Shown here: positions 8,500-16,946 of the stretch, piece after piece
Position numbering within the stretch: the stretch's first letter is position 1
How the letters are laid out: every line of letters begins with the position of its first letter
From: Streptomyces sp. CA-210063
GTDB taxonomy: Bacteria; Actinomycetota; Actinomycetes; Streptomycetales; Streptomycetaceae
DNA: 64,000 nt
Direction: 5' to 3'
NCBI RefSeq assembly: GCF_024612015.1
Contig: NZ_CP102512.1
Coordinates: 3,658,001 to 3,722,000 of the forward strand
Translations under genes and position numbers: made by a program
Notes under the pieces: generated by a model
What the model saw: only the letters and a program-made list of their open reading frames with translations
Told to the model about the DNA's origin: nothing
Databases searched by the model: none

Positions 8500-9681
8500 A
8501 TGAACGACGAAGACAGCACCTTCACCCTCACTCCCCCCGAGCCGGTCGCGGCCGTGCCCCGGGAGAAGGCCGGCGGGCTCGTGCCGGTCGAGGAGTCCGT
8601 GCGGACGGACATGGCCCGCAAGGCCGAGGAGTACGTACGGGGGCTCGCGGCCCTCGACGCCCGCTCGCCGGAGTTCGCCGGCCGGGTCGGGGAGATCACC
8701 GCGCTCGGCGCGGGCGAGATGCGGACGGCCGCCGCGCAGTCCAACCGGATGCTGGAGCGGACCGTGCGCAGCCTGCCGAGCAAGGGCGGGGACGCGCAGT
8801 CGCAGGTCGCGGGCTCGCTCGTCGAACTGCGGCGTGTCGTCGAGGACCTGGACCCGCGTGACCTTCCCGCGAGCAAGGGACGCAAGTTCCTGTCCCGGCT
8901 GCCGGGCGGCAACAAGCTGCGCGACCACGTCGCCAAGTACGCCTCCGCGCAGGGGACCTTGAACAAGATCGTGGGGTCGCTTCGCGGCGGCCAGGACGAA
9001 CTGCGGCGTGACAACGCGGCGTTGCAGACCGAGCGGGTCCGGCTGTGGGAGACCATGGGCAAGCTCCAGGAGTACGTCGTCCTGACGGAGGCCCTGGACA
9101 CGGCCGTCGAGGAGCACATCCAGACGCACTTCGACGGGGTCGACCCGCAGCAGGGTGACACCCTGCGCGCCGATGTGCTCTTCCCCGTCCGGCAGAAGCA
9201 CCAGGACCTGCTCACGCAGCTGGCCGTCTGCGCCCAGGGCTACCTGGCCATGGACGTCGTACGGCGCAACAACGAGGAGCTGATCAAGGGCGTCGACCGG
9301 GCCGCCACCACCACGGTCTCGGCGCTGCGCATCTCGGTGATGCTCGCCTCCGCCCTCGACAACCAGAAGAAGGTCGTCGACCAGGTCAACGCCCTGCGCG
9401 GCACCACGGAGGATCTGATCCGCGGCAACGCCGAGATGCTCGCCACCCAGAGCGGCGAGATCCAGCGCATCGCCGCCGACCCGGCCGTCGGCGCGGAGAC
9501 ACTCCGCTCGGCCTTCCAGCAGATCTACCGCACCCTCGACGCCATCGACACCTACAAGGTGCAGGCCACCGAGACCATGGCCGCCACCGTCGAGTCCCTG
9601 ACCTCCGAACTCCAGCACGCGACGCAGTACCTGGAGAGGAGCAGGTCTCAGGGGGCACTGGAAGGGGGTGGGCTCGTATGA
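8500..9681 (+). CDS. telA: Toxic anion resistance protein, TelA family
   Basis: 393 residues matching the TelA/KlaA toxic-anion-resistance family: long helical, charged protein with family-typical segments such as 'GNKLRDHVAKYASAQGTLNKI', 'LQEYVVLTEALDTAV' and 'LRISVMLASALDNQKKVVDQV' (given in part). It is cytoplasmic, without signal or membrane segments. The biochemical role of TelA is not settled; family members are tied to tellurite and other envelope stresses and are found with Ter genes. The start has GGGGGA upstream, and the 3' end overlaps the next gene by ATGA. Its neighbours, a VWA lipoprotein and the converging kinase/phosphatase/VWA triad, fit the published Ter-linked gene neighbourhoods. 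Confidence 0.88.
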   Translation: MNDEDSTFTLTPPEPVAAVPREKAGGLVPVEESVRTDMARKAEEYVRGLAALDARSPEFAGRVGEITALGAGEMRTAAAQSNRMLERTVRSLPSKGGDAQSQVAGSLVELRRVVEDLDPRDLPASKGRKFLSRLPGGNKLRDHVAKYASAQGTLNKIVGSLRGGQDELRRDNAALQTERVRLWETMGKLQEYVVLTEALDTAVEEHIQTHFDGVDPQQGDTLRADVLFPVRQKHQDLLTQLAVCAQGYLAMDVVRRNNEELIKGVDRAATTTVSALRISVMLASALDNQKKVVDQVNALRGTTEDLIRGNAEMLATQSGEIQRIAADPAVGAETLRSAFQQIYRTLDAIDTYKVQATETMAATVESLTSELQHATQYLERSRSQGALEGGGLV

Positions 9682-11237
9682 GAAGGGGAACCCTCTCCGC
9701 CCACCGCGCGGCGGCCGCCCTCGCGCTCGCGCTGGTGACGGCCGGATGCACCTCGTCCACCGAGTCCCCGGCGGCCGAGGCGACCAAGTACGTCCCCGGC
9801 ACCCTCCGCGTCCTCGCCTCCAGCGAACTCGCCGATATGAAGCCGGTGTTGGAGCAGGTCGAGAAGGACACCGGGATCAAGGTCCGGCCCACCTACATGG
9901 GCACGCTCGACGCGGTCGACCTGCTCACGGAGGGGCGGGCGAAGGACGCGTACGACGCCGTCTGGCTGTCCTCCAACGACTATCTGCGGCTGCGCCCGGA
10001 CGCGGCGAAGCAGGTGGTGTCTCAGACGCCGGTGATGTCCAGCCCGGTCGCGATCGGCGTGAAGAACGAGACCGTACGGAAGCTGGGCTGGAAGCCGGAG
10101 AGCGTCACCTGGTCGGACATCGAGGAGGCGGTGGCGGACGGGAACCTGACGTACGGCATGACGGACCCCTCCCGCTCCAACTCCGGTTTCTCCACGCTCG
10201 TCTCCGTGGCGTCAGGGCTCTCCGACGCCCAGTCCGCGCTCACGGACGCCGATGTCGCGCAGGCGACGCCCCGGCTGAAGGAGTTCTTCGCGGGGCAGAA
10301 ACTGACGTCGGGATCGTCGGGCTGGCTGGCCCAGGCGTACGACCGGCGCGGTGACGTCGACGCGATGCTCAACTACGAGTCGGTGCTGAAGTCCCGCAAG
10401 GACCTGACGGTGATCCGGCCGCGCGACGGGGTCGTCACCGCCGACTATCCGCTCTCCTCGCTCGCGTCCACCAGCAAGGACGTCCGGGACGACGTACGCC
10501 GGCTCACCGACGCCCTGCGCACCCCGGACATCCAGCGGCTGATCACGGCAGAGACCCTGCGCCGCCCGGTCGTCGCCTCCGTCAGCCCCGCGGCCGGCCT
10601 CGACACCACCCGGCGGCGCGAACTCCCCTTCCCCGGCACCCGGTCGGTCGCCGACGGGCTCCTCGACGCGTACGAGAACGAGCTGCGCCGCCCCTCCAGG
10701 ACCGTGTACGTCCTCGACACCTCGGGCTCGATGAAGGGCGACCGCCTCGACCGGCTGAAGACCGCCCTCACCGAGCTGACCGGCGACTTCCGTGACCGGG
10801 AGGAGGTCACCCTGATGCCCTTCGGGTCCGATGTGAAGAGCGTGCGGACACATGTCGTACGGCCCGAGGATCCGAAGGCCGGGCTCGACGGCATCCGCGC
10901 GGACACCCGGGAGCTGTCCGCCTACGGCGACACCGCCATCTACACCTCGCTGCAAAAGGCGTACGAGCATCTCGGCACCGCCGACCGGGACACGTTCACC
11001 TCGATCGTGCTGATGACGGACGGCGAGAACACCGAGGGCGCGAGCCCCGCCGACTTCGACGACTTCTACGGTCGGCTGCCCGCCGCCCAGCGGCAGATCC
11101 CCGTCTTCCCCATCCTCTTCGGCGACTCCGACAAGAGCGAACTGGAGCACATCGCCGACCTGACCGGCGGCCGTCTCTTCGACGCCCAGCAGGGCTCGCT
11201 GGACGGCGCCTTCGAGGAGATCCGTGGCTACCAATAA
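9678..11237 (+). CDS. Lipoprotein fusing a substrate-binding domain to a VWA domain
   Basis: 519 residues. A lipoprotein signal ends at the lipobox LVTAGC (Cys24). Residues about 40-320 resemble a solute-binding protein (VPGTLRVLASSELADM, then 'MTDPSRSNSGFSTL'). Residues about 345-515 form a von Willebrand A domain with the MIDAS motif DTSGS, a conserved Thr in 'YGDTAIYTSL' and the Asp of MTDGEN. It would be anchored outside the membrane and could bind a ligand in one domain and a protein in the other in a metal-dependent way. It overlaps telA by four bases and the next gene by 14, so the run is translationally coupled. Confidence 0.82.
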   Translation: MRRGTLSAHRAAAALALALVTAGCTSSTESPAAEATKYVPGTLRVLASSELADMKPVLEQVEKDTGIKVRPTYMGTLDAVDLLTEGRAKDAYDAVWLSSNDYLRLRPDAAKQVVSQTPVMSSPVAIGVKNETVRKLGWKPESVTWSDIEEAVADGNLTYGMTDPSRSNSGFSTLVSVASGLSDAQSALTDADVAQATPRLKEFFAGQKLTSGSSGWLAQAYDRRGDVDAMLNYESVLKSRKDLTVIRPRDGVVTADYPLSSLASTSKDVRDDVRRLTDALRTPDIQRLITAETLRRPVVASVSPAAGLDTTRRRELPFPGTRSVADGLLDAYENELRRPSRTVYVLDTSGSMKGDRLDRLKTALTELTGDFRDREEVTLMPFGSDVKSVRTHVVRPEDPKAGLDGIRADTRELSAYGDTAIYTSLQKAYEHLGTADRDTFTSIVLMTDGENTEGASPADFDDFYGRLPAAQRQIPVFPILFGDSDKSELEHIADLTGGRLFDAQQGSLDGAFEEIRGYQ

Positions 11238-11826
11238 GGTGCTGGCGTACATCGAGTCCCGCAAGAACCTCACCGGCAGCGCCCTCGGGATCGCCGGGCT
11301 CGGCCTGACCTTCGCGGGGATCGCGGGCCCGTACTGGCCGGTCGTGGTCGTCGGCCTGTACGGCGCGGGCGCCCTGATCGCCCCGCCGGAACGCCCGCCG
11401 CTGCCGGACTTCCCGGACCCGTCCGCCCAGCTCGACGAGTTGCGCGCCGACTTCGGCACCCTCCGCGCGTACCTGGCCGGCATCGAGCTGCCGCCCGCCG
11501 CCTCCGGCCGCCTCACCGAGCTGACCGAACTCCTCACCGCGCTCCTCGACCCCGGCTGGGTCGCCGAGGTCCTCGCCCGCGACCCCGAGGGCATCCACGC
11601 CCTCTCCCGGGCCGTACGGCAGGACGTCCCCGAGGCCGTCGACACCTTCGTACGCACCCGCTGGTGGACCCGCCTGACCCCGGGCACGGAACCGCCGGAG
11701 CGCCACCTCGAACGCCAACTCACCTTGTTGCATGACGAGTTGGGGCGACTCGCGGCGGCCCTGCGGGACGCCGAGGCCCGGCGGCAGGAGTCCCACACGC
11801 GGTATCTGGAGGACCGGTCGGGCTGA
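11224..11826 (+). CDS. Small membrane protein of the telA operon
   Basis: 200 residues, no named family recognised. Two hydrophobic stretches near residues 17-34 (ALGIAGLGLTFAGIAGPY) and 36-52 (PVVVVGLYGAGALIAP) probably form a membrane hairpin; the remainder is a soluble, Leu/Glu-rich cytoplasmic region ending in a helical, Arg-rich tail. The start GTG at 11224 lies inside the end of the VWA lipoprotein gene, behind GAGGAGA. Conserved position with telA and the binding-protein/VWA genes suggests it is the membrane partner of that set (inference). Its stop is 9 bases from the stop of the converging kinase gene. Confidence 0.7.
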   Translation: MATNKVLAYIESRKNLTGSALGIAGLGLTFAGIAGPYWPVVVVGLYGAGALIAPPERPPLPDFPDPSAQLDELRADFGTLRAYLAGIELPPAASGRLTELTELLTALLDPGWVAEVLARDPEGIHALSRAVRQDVPEAVDTFVRTRWWTRLTPGTEPPERHLERQLTLLHDELGRLAAALRDAEARRQESHTRYLEDRSG

Positions 11827-11835
11827 CCGCCCGTC

Positions 11836-12993
11836 TCAGAGGTTGGTCACGATCACGATGAACAGCACCACCCCGATCACCACGGCCAGCAGCTTCAGCG
11901 CGGCGTACGGGGACGGGGGCTGGTCGGGCTGGGGCGGCGGGACCGGGACCGACGTGGGCCGGGGCCCGTTGAACACGTCGTGGCCGGTGACCGCCGCGCG
12001 GGTGCACCAGGGGCAGGTCGGCAGGTGGGAGCCGTAGGTGTGCAGCGGCCGTACCGTGCAGGCCCGCACCTGGCCGCGTTCCTTGTCGAGGGCGCGGAGC
12101 CAGGCCTCGGCCGGAGGCCGGGCGGCGGGGTCCTGGACGCCGGGGCCGAAGGCCGCCTTGGCGAGCGTGAGGAGTTCGGTCGGCAGGACGGACGGGTCGA
12201 TCGTGCCGCGCGGGATGGTGACCCGCTCGGGGCGGACGACATAGCTGCAGCTCGCGGCGATGTTGTCCTTGACGGTCGACTCGGAGGCGCTCTCGTGCGG
12301 GACCCCGCCGAAGGGGTGGTTGCCGGCGGTGAGCAGCTGGTAGACGAGGACGGCGAGGGCGAAGTCGTCGCTCTGCCGGGTCGCGGGACCGCCGGCCTGG
12401 CGCTCGGGGGACGAGTAGTCGGTGGTGTGCATCAGGCACGGGAAGAGTTCGCCGGTGACCGGGTCGGTGAAAGCGATGGAGTCACAGTCGAGGAAGGTGA
12501 CGAAGCCGTTGCCGTCGACGACGACGTTGCTGCTGGAGAAGTCGCCGATGACGAGGTTGTCGTAGTGCATGCGGGCCGTCATGAAGGCGAGGTTCCAGGC
12601 GACGCCCAGCAGGAACCGCCAGTCGGCCCGGTCCGGGAAGAGCTTGAGCCGCTGTACACGGGTGAACAGGCCGACCAGCTGGACGTGTTGGGGTTCGCCG
12701 AAGCGGCGCATGGCGTAGCCGAGGAACTCGCCGTTCGTGCCCCGGGCGATCGCGGTGGGCCAGGCCAGCTCCGGCGGCTGGCTGGCGTCCGTCGGGCGGG
12801 CGGCGAGCGGGGACATGGTGAGCATGCGGGCCAGCCGCCGCTCCTGGTCCGGCCCGGGCGTGTCCCGGTAGATCTTGACGACGATCCCCGTGTCGCCCAC
12901 CACGGGGAACACGGCCGCCTGCCCGCCGCCCTTCAGGGGCAGCTCGGCCAGGGTGACCCGCTTACCGTCGAGAAAGACCGTGCGGCCGCTCAT
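11836..12993 (-). CDS. Protein kinase-like protein with zinc ribbon and C-terminal membrane anchor (TerY-P type)
   Basis: 385 residues. The kinase fold is divergent: the ATP lysine is probably K40 (IVVKIYR), the catalytic loop reads IGDFSSSNVVV instead of HRDLKPEN, and the DFG equivalent is DCDS. This form is typical of kinases paired with TerY VWA proteins. A Cys cluster near residues 320-340 (C, then CPWC) is a candidate zinc ribbon, followed by a Pro-rich linker and one C-terminal helix (LLAVVIGVVLFIVIVTNL). The catalytic domain would face the cytoplasm. It is the last gene of a minus-strand run after the PP2C and VWA genes, with a 144-base gap filled by tandem repeats. Confidence 0.82.
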   Translation of the reverse strand: MSGRTVFLDGKRVTLAELPLKGGGQAAVFPVVGDTGIVVKIYRDTPGPDQERRLARMLTMSPLAARPTDASQPPELAWPTAIARGTNGEFLGYAMRRFGEPQHVQLVGLFTRVQRLKLFPDRADWRFLLGVAWNLAFMTARMHYDNLVIGDFSSSNVVVDGNGFVTFLDCDSIAFTDPVTGELFPCLMHTTDYSSPERQAGGPATRQSDDFALAVLVYQLLTAGNHPFGGVPHESASESTVKDNIAASCSYVVRPERVTIPRGTIDPSVLPTELLTLAKAAFGPGVQDPAARPPAEAWLRALDKERGQVRACTVRPLHTYGSHLPTCPWCTRAAVTGHDVFNGPRPTSVPVPPPQPDQPPSPYAALKLLAVVIGVVLFIVIVTNL

Positions 12994-13025
12994 GGCCGTA
13001 CCTCCGAGTGTTCGTTGGGCCGGCC

Positions 13026-13122
13026 GTCACGCGTCGCCGCCGGGTGTCCGGGCCGGTTGTCACGGGGCGTCGCCGGTGTCCGGGCAAGTCGTCACGGGTT
13101 GTCGCCGGTGTCCGGGCCGGTC
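13026..13122. repeat. Three tandem 32-33 base repeats between kinase and phosphatase genes
   Basis: Units begin with GTCAC at 13026, 13059 and 13091 and share the core GTCGCCGGTGTCCGGGC; a fourth partial unit starts at 13123. They fill the gap between the PP2C stop and the kinase start and contain no gene. Confidence 0.8.
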
Positions 13123-13137
13123 GTCGCCTGTCGCAGC

Positions 13138-13926
13138 TCATCGCCCGGTCGTGCGGACGGCTCGTAGCAGGGTCTTGTCGTCGGCGTTCAGCGCGGTCAG
13201 GCGGTCGGAGCGGAGGAGGGCGGCCAGGTTGTTGTCCCGGTCGTCCTCGGCGGCGGCGTCGAGGGAGCGGAAGACGGCGTCGGCGAAGGACGGGTTCGGG
13301 GACTGGGCGCCCTGGGCCGGCCGGTTGAGCATGGCCTGCGCGAGACCGTCCGTGGACAGCAGCACCCCGTCGACCCCGTCGTCCGACACGCACTCCGTGT
13401 GCGTCCAGCGCGCCACGTCCGGCGAGGTCAGGAACACCGTCTCGTTGCTGTACTCACTGACCGCCGCGGCCTGCGGCAGCAGATGGAACTGCCGCTCCCC
13501 GTCCTCCGTCCCGGCCCGTACGACGACGAAGCCGTCCCCCACGGTGAGGTGCCCGATCCAGCCCGGAGCGAGCACCACCACCGTGAGCGTCGTGGCGAAG
13601 TCCTGCGCGTCGGCGCCGGTCCGGTCGAGGAAGTCCTTGCTGACATCGTGCAGGGCGTCCCGCAGCAACTCGTGCACGGCCTCCCCCGGCTGTACCTCCA
13701 CGGCCGCCCCGGCCCGCCGCGCGAAGTGCTCCGCCGCGAGCTTCACCGCGAGCCGGGCGCCCTCTTCCGACCGGGGCCGGCTCCCCGCCCCGTCGGCGAC
13801 GGCGAGCACGGCGACGGAGGAGGTGGTGGCGTAGGCGCAGGCGTCCTGGCAGGGCAGGCCCTGACGCCGGTGCCGGTAGCCCTCGACGCTCAGGCCGTGG
13901 ATGCGCCAGGGCGGGGCGGCGGTCAA
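13138..13926 (-). CDS. PP2C-family serine/threonine phosphatase
   Basis: 262 residues of the bacterial PP2C type found with TerY and kinases. Visible motifs: VADGAGS (first metal Asp), 'TTLTVVVL', 'VGDGFVVV', STDGLA and DDKTLL near the C-terminus (last metal Asp). It should remove phosphate from Ser/Thr residues, presumably on targets of the adjacent kinase (inference). Translation is predicted to start at a TTG at 13926, one base after the stop of the VWA gene, placing 'PPWRIHGLSVEG..QGLPCQDA' at the N-terminus as in the family. This arrangement implies coupled translation with the VWA protein. Confidence 0.85.
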   Translation of the reverse strand: MTAAPPWRIHGLSVEGYRHRRQGLPCQDACAYATTSSVAVLAVADGAGSRPRSEEGARLAVKLAAEHFARRAGAAVEVQPGEAVHELLRDALHDVSKDFLDRTGADAQDFATTLTVVVLAPGWIGHLTVGDGFVVVRAGTEDGERQFHLLPQAAAVSEYSNETVFLTSPDVARWTHTECVSDDGVDGVLLSTDGLAQAMLNRPAQGAQSPNPSFADAVFRSLDAAAEDDRDNNLAALLRSDRLTALNADDKTLLRAVRTTGR

Positions 13927-13927
13927 C

Positions 13928-14689
13928 TCACGCCTCCCAGGCCGGGCGTTGCGTCTTGAACTGGCTGAAGATCTTCTCGAACACCTCGTCCCCCGCCCCC
14001 TTCTGCTCGGCGCCCGCGCTGGCGGACATCATCTGGAGCAGCTCCCGGAACGGGAACCCCTGCAACCGGGCGTTGAACTTCGGCGCGAACGCTCGCAGCA
14101 CCTGCTCCCCCGTGTCCGTGATCCCGCCGACCCCGATGGCGTACAGCCGGAACCGGCGGGCCCGCTGCTCCTCGGCGAGGACGGGGACCAGCCGGTGCCA
14201 GGAGTCGGTGAGATGGCCGGTCGGGTCGGTGGGCAGACCGTCCGTGACGAGGCAGATCTGCGGCCGGTAGTACTGCAGCCCGGACGCCCGCAGCTCGCTC
14301 TTGCGGGCCGCGACGATGTGCATCGCCAGCTCCAGCGCCTCGGTCATCAGGGTGACGCCGGCGGCCATGAGCTGGGGGGCCTGGAAGGCGTGCGCGGGTA
14401 TGAAGGGGCTCGTCCGGGTGCGCGGGTCGAGGAGGTGGGGCCCGCGCCAGGCGCCGACGCCCTGCCCGCCGAAGGTGACGACGGCGACCTCCACGCTGTA
14501 GCTGAGGCTCACGTCGTCGTGGAGTTCCCGGGTCCACTCGGCGAGCGCGTTGTTGAGCGTCTGGATCGGCTGGCCGGCCATGGAGCTGGACGTGTCGAGG
14601 CAGAGCACGAGCGGCATGCGCTGGGCGTTGTTCTCGAACTCGATGTCGGCGTACTCCGCCGGCAGGGTGGGCGGGTATTCGCTGTGCAT
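13928..14689 (-). CDS. VWA domain protein, TerY-like
   Basis: 253 residues, nearly all one von Willebrand A domain. The metal site reads DTSSS at residues 32-36 (LCLDTSSSMAGQPI), with 'VTDGLPTD' providing the second Asp and 'MTEAL' the Thr region. TerY-like proteins are cytoplasmic, and no signal or membrane helix is present. The ATG at 14689 has GGGGGATG just upstream. It is followed at once by the PP2C gene and then the kinase: the three match the TerY-P triad, proposed in the literature to act as a phosphorylation switch around Ter stress proteins. Confidence 0.85.
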   Translation of the reverse strand: MHSEYPPTLPAEYADIEFENNAQRMPLVLCLDTSSSMAGQPIQTLNNALAEWTRELHDDVSLSYSVEVAVVTFGGQGVGAWRGPHLLDPRTRTSPFIPAHAFQAPQLMAAGVTLMTEALELAMHIVAARKSELRASGLQYYRPQICLVTDGLPTDPTGHLTDSWHRLVPVLAEEQRARRFRLYAIGVGGITDTGEQVLRAFAPKFNARLQGFPFRELLQMMSASAGAEQKGAGDEVFEKIFSQFKTQRPAWEA

Positions 14690-14747
14690 CGTTCATCCCC
14701 CTGGTTTTTCTGACGTTCGCTGTCGCTGCGGTTCGGTGTTTCCGGCC

Positions 14748-15872
14748 TTACCTCGGCGTGCCCTTCGCGTGCCGGGCGGCGGTGGGCGGGAAGGCGTACA
14801 GGACGTCGGAGTCGCGTTCCCGCGCGTCGGCGACGTCGACGAGCCCGCCGGGCGCGGGCGGCGGCCGCCCGGGCTCGGCCCACACGGCCCGGCGCAGCAC
14901 CCGGTCGAGCTCGACATAGCCCTGCGGATGCAGTTCGGTGCGGACGACCGCGGTCCGCGCGTGTGTCGGGCGGGCCCCCACCTGCCGCCCGTGCCGTGGC
15001 ACGGGCGCGACCCGCAGCCGGGCGGTGCGTTCGTCACCGCTCACGCCCCCGCCGCGCGCCGCGTGGGCCGGCGCCGCCCGCGCGGGACCGCCGAGCGCAC
15101 GCCCGGGCGACATCGCCGGCCGGTGCCCCACGGCCACCGGGCCCCTGGAGCGCCGGATCACGATGACGAAGGCGAGGAGCAGCAGGGCGAGGAGGAGACC
15201 CATCCAGAGGGCGGTCCAGGTGGCGTCGCTGTAGCCGGAGTTCTTCCGGCCGATGGCCTCGGCGGACGTCTTGCCGGCCGTGGGGGACTTCGGCTCGGCC
15301 GTGGAGGGCTCGGGCCTGGACGGATTCTGGGCGCCCGGTACGGGGTTGATGGCGTCGACGTGGGTGGAGAGGTCGGCGGCGAAGCCCGCGTCGATCAGCG
15401 CCTTGCCGTCCAGTGGCTCGGGCTGATCGCCCTCGCCCTCGACCAGCCCGCACAGCGGTTCCTGGCCGGCGCAGAGCCCCGCCGCCCTCAGTTTGTTCAG
15501 CGGGCCGGGCCGCAGCCGGTCGATCGTGGCCTCGGGGTGGACGAGCCGGCCCTCGGCCAGCACCAACAGGGCTGTACCGCCCTCACCGGTGCGCTTGCCG
15601 TTCCGCACCTGGACCACGAGCGGGTGGCGGTCCTCGCGCAGCGTCTCGATGGCGTGGCGCTGCCGCTCGCCGATGTCCTCGTACTTCAGTGGCGCGTTCA
15701 GCGTGATCACGACGGGGCCGTCCTTGATCACCTCGGCCCAGCACTCCAGTTGCTCGGTGAGCCGGTCGTCGCACGAGGCGGCCGCCGCGCCGGCCGAGGT
15801 CATCCCCGGCACCAGCGCGACCGCCATCCCCACCAGCACTCCGAGAAACGACAAACGCCCGATCGCACCCAT
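14748..15872 (-). CDS. Secreted/single-pass membrane protein of the TerY-P locus
   Basis: 374 residues, no named family recognised. Residues 1-32 are a signal peptide (LSFLGVLVGMAVALV core, cleavage near AAAAS). The extracellular region of about 170 residues contains Cys34, Cys44 and two further Cys in 'LCAGQEPLCG', likely disulfides, and repeated 'VVITLNAPLKY' type strands. One membrane helix follows (MGLLLALLLLAFVIVIR), then a basic Pro/Arg-rich cytoplasmic tail of about 120 residues. It lies upstream of the VWA gene with a 58-base gap and is probably the first gene of that operon, so a sensor role outside with a cytoplasmic tail meeting the kinase/phosphatase is plausible (inference). Confidence 0.68.
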   Translation of the reverse strand: MGAIGRLSFLGVLVGMAVALVPGMTSAGAAAASCDDRLTEQLECWAEVIKDGPVVITLNAPLKYEDIGERQRHAIETLREDRHPLVVQVRNGKRTGEGGTALLVLAEGRLVHPEATIDRLRPGPLNKLRAAGLCAGQEPLCGLVEGEGDQPEPLDGKALIDAGFAADLSTHVDAINPVPGAQNPSRPEPSTAEPKSPTAGKTSAEAIGRKNSGYSDATWTALWMGLLLALLLLAFVIVIRRSRGPVAVGHRPAMSPGRALGGPARAAPAHAARGGGVSGDERTARLRVAPVPRHGRQVGARPTHARTAVVRTELHPQGYVELDRVLRRAVWAEPGRPPPAPGGLVDVADARERDSDVLYAFPPTAARHAKGTPR

Positions 15873-16391
15873 CGCACCAACCGTTCCTGTGGACTGAGCA
15901 TGAGTGAGCCCGCCTCAGCCGCACGCCCCGAACGGTCTTGGGCGTACTGGTCCCCGGCGTACTCGACCCCGGGGCGGCGACACGCATCCCGTGCGTGGTC
16001 CGTTCCCGGGAGGCCAGTTCCCTGCGCGACCTGGCCAATTGGGTACGGCCAGAGGCGACGGGGAGGCCCTGAACCATCACTCCGGTGGAGCAGGGGCCCC
16101 GCACGCTGACGCCGTACCCGGCGTCCCAGATCGCACGACCACGTTAGCCCGATCAGCCCAGGGCGCCGCAAGCCCGCAAGCGGACGATCACACGATCGAG
16201 CTAATTCGACCTCGTGCACACTCCTTGGCAAGCAGCTACCACCCCCCGTGGCCTGAAAGGCACGCCCCCGCGGCCCTGAAAAGCCTCTCCCATAGTGGAG
16301 CAGGCAGCCGCGCGGCCGGAAGGGTTTGGTGAATTCCGCCGGGGTACTTACGGCGACTTCCGCCGACGTCCGATCGGTATGCTTTTCACTT
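15873..16391. other. Intergenic region upstream of the TerY-P operon
   Basis: About 520 bases without a gene that shows codon bias. It should carry the promoter of the minus-strand membrane-protein/VWA/PP2C/kinase run and the end of the YbjN gene's transcript. Apart from the promoter candidate listed separately nothing else was identified. Confidence 0.5.
16143..16171 (-). promoter_or_regulatory. Candidate promoter for the TerY-P operon
   Basis: On the minus strand TTGCGG (16171-16166) is followed after 17 bases by GCTAAC (16148-16143), reasonable -35 and -10 elements for a Streptomyces vegetative promoter. It lies about 270 bases before the first start codon. No experimental support. Confidence 0.35.
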
Positions 16392-16946
16392 CTACAACTT
16401 GAACACCTGATGGCAACGACTGAACATCTGCCGCGCCCGATCCACCCAGTCATTGGCCAGAGCATCGAAGTCCGCCTGGGTGATACGGCATGTCAATGGC
16501 AGATCGCAGACTCCCGCGAGACAGGGGCGCGGCCCGCGTACATCCCACACGGAAAGCATGGGGTTCAGTTGTTCGGTATTCCATGCGTTCGACGCGGCGG
16601 CGGCGAGGGCGAGTTGGTCGTGCCGCAGGAAATTCCCGTCCGTGGCGAAGGCGACGAGGAGTTTCTTGGTGGTCATGAATCTCAGCGTGACCGTCCGCCC
16701 CGCCTCATGGAGATCGAATTGCAGGGACACCGAGACGGTGTCGTGGACCGTGTGGTAATTCCGCCGGGCGACCCAGTTCTGCACCAACTGCCGCCAGTGC
16801 GTGCCGAGGTCGTGGATCTCGGTGTTGCGCCCCGGATACGAGTCCCGCCCGGGGGCGGAGTCACGGCCGGAGGCGGAGTCACGGCCCCCGTACGAGTCAC
16901 GGCCGGGGTAGGGGCCACGGCCCGGGTAGGAGTCAGGCACCGTCAC
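16392..16946 (-). CDS. YbjN/T3SS-chaperone-like domain protein with repeat N-terminus
   Basis: About 184 residues. The first 40 residues are low complexity, built from repeats of the type (Y/S/A)xGRDS; the remaining part, from 'THWRQLVQNWV' to the end, resembles the YbjN fold (type III secretion chaperone-like), with strands such as 'VSVSLQFDLHEAGR' and 'TVTLRFMTTKKLLVAFATD' shortened here. Such domains are frequent regulators or partners of actinobacterial kinases. The start is a GTG (16946 or 16940) inside the end of the kinase gene, so the two are coupled. Role probably binding to the kinase or its product (inference). Confidence 0.6.
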   Translation of the reverse strand: MTVPDSYPGRGPYPGRDSYGGRDSASGRDSAPGRDSYPGRNTEIHDLGTHWRQLVQNWVARRNYHTVHDTVSVSLQFDLHEAGRTVTLRFMTTKKLLVAFATDGNFLRHDQLALAAAASNAWNTEQLNPMLSVWDVRGPRPCLAGVCDLPLTCRITQADFDALANDWVDRARQMFSRCHQVFKL

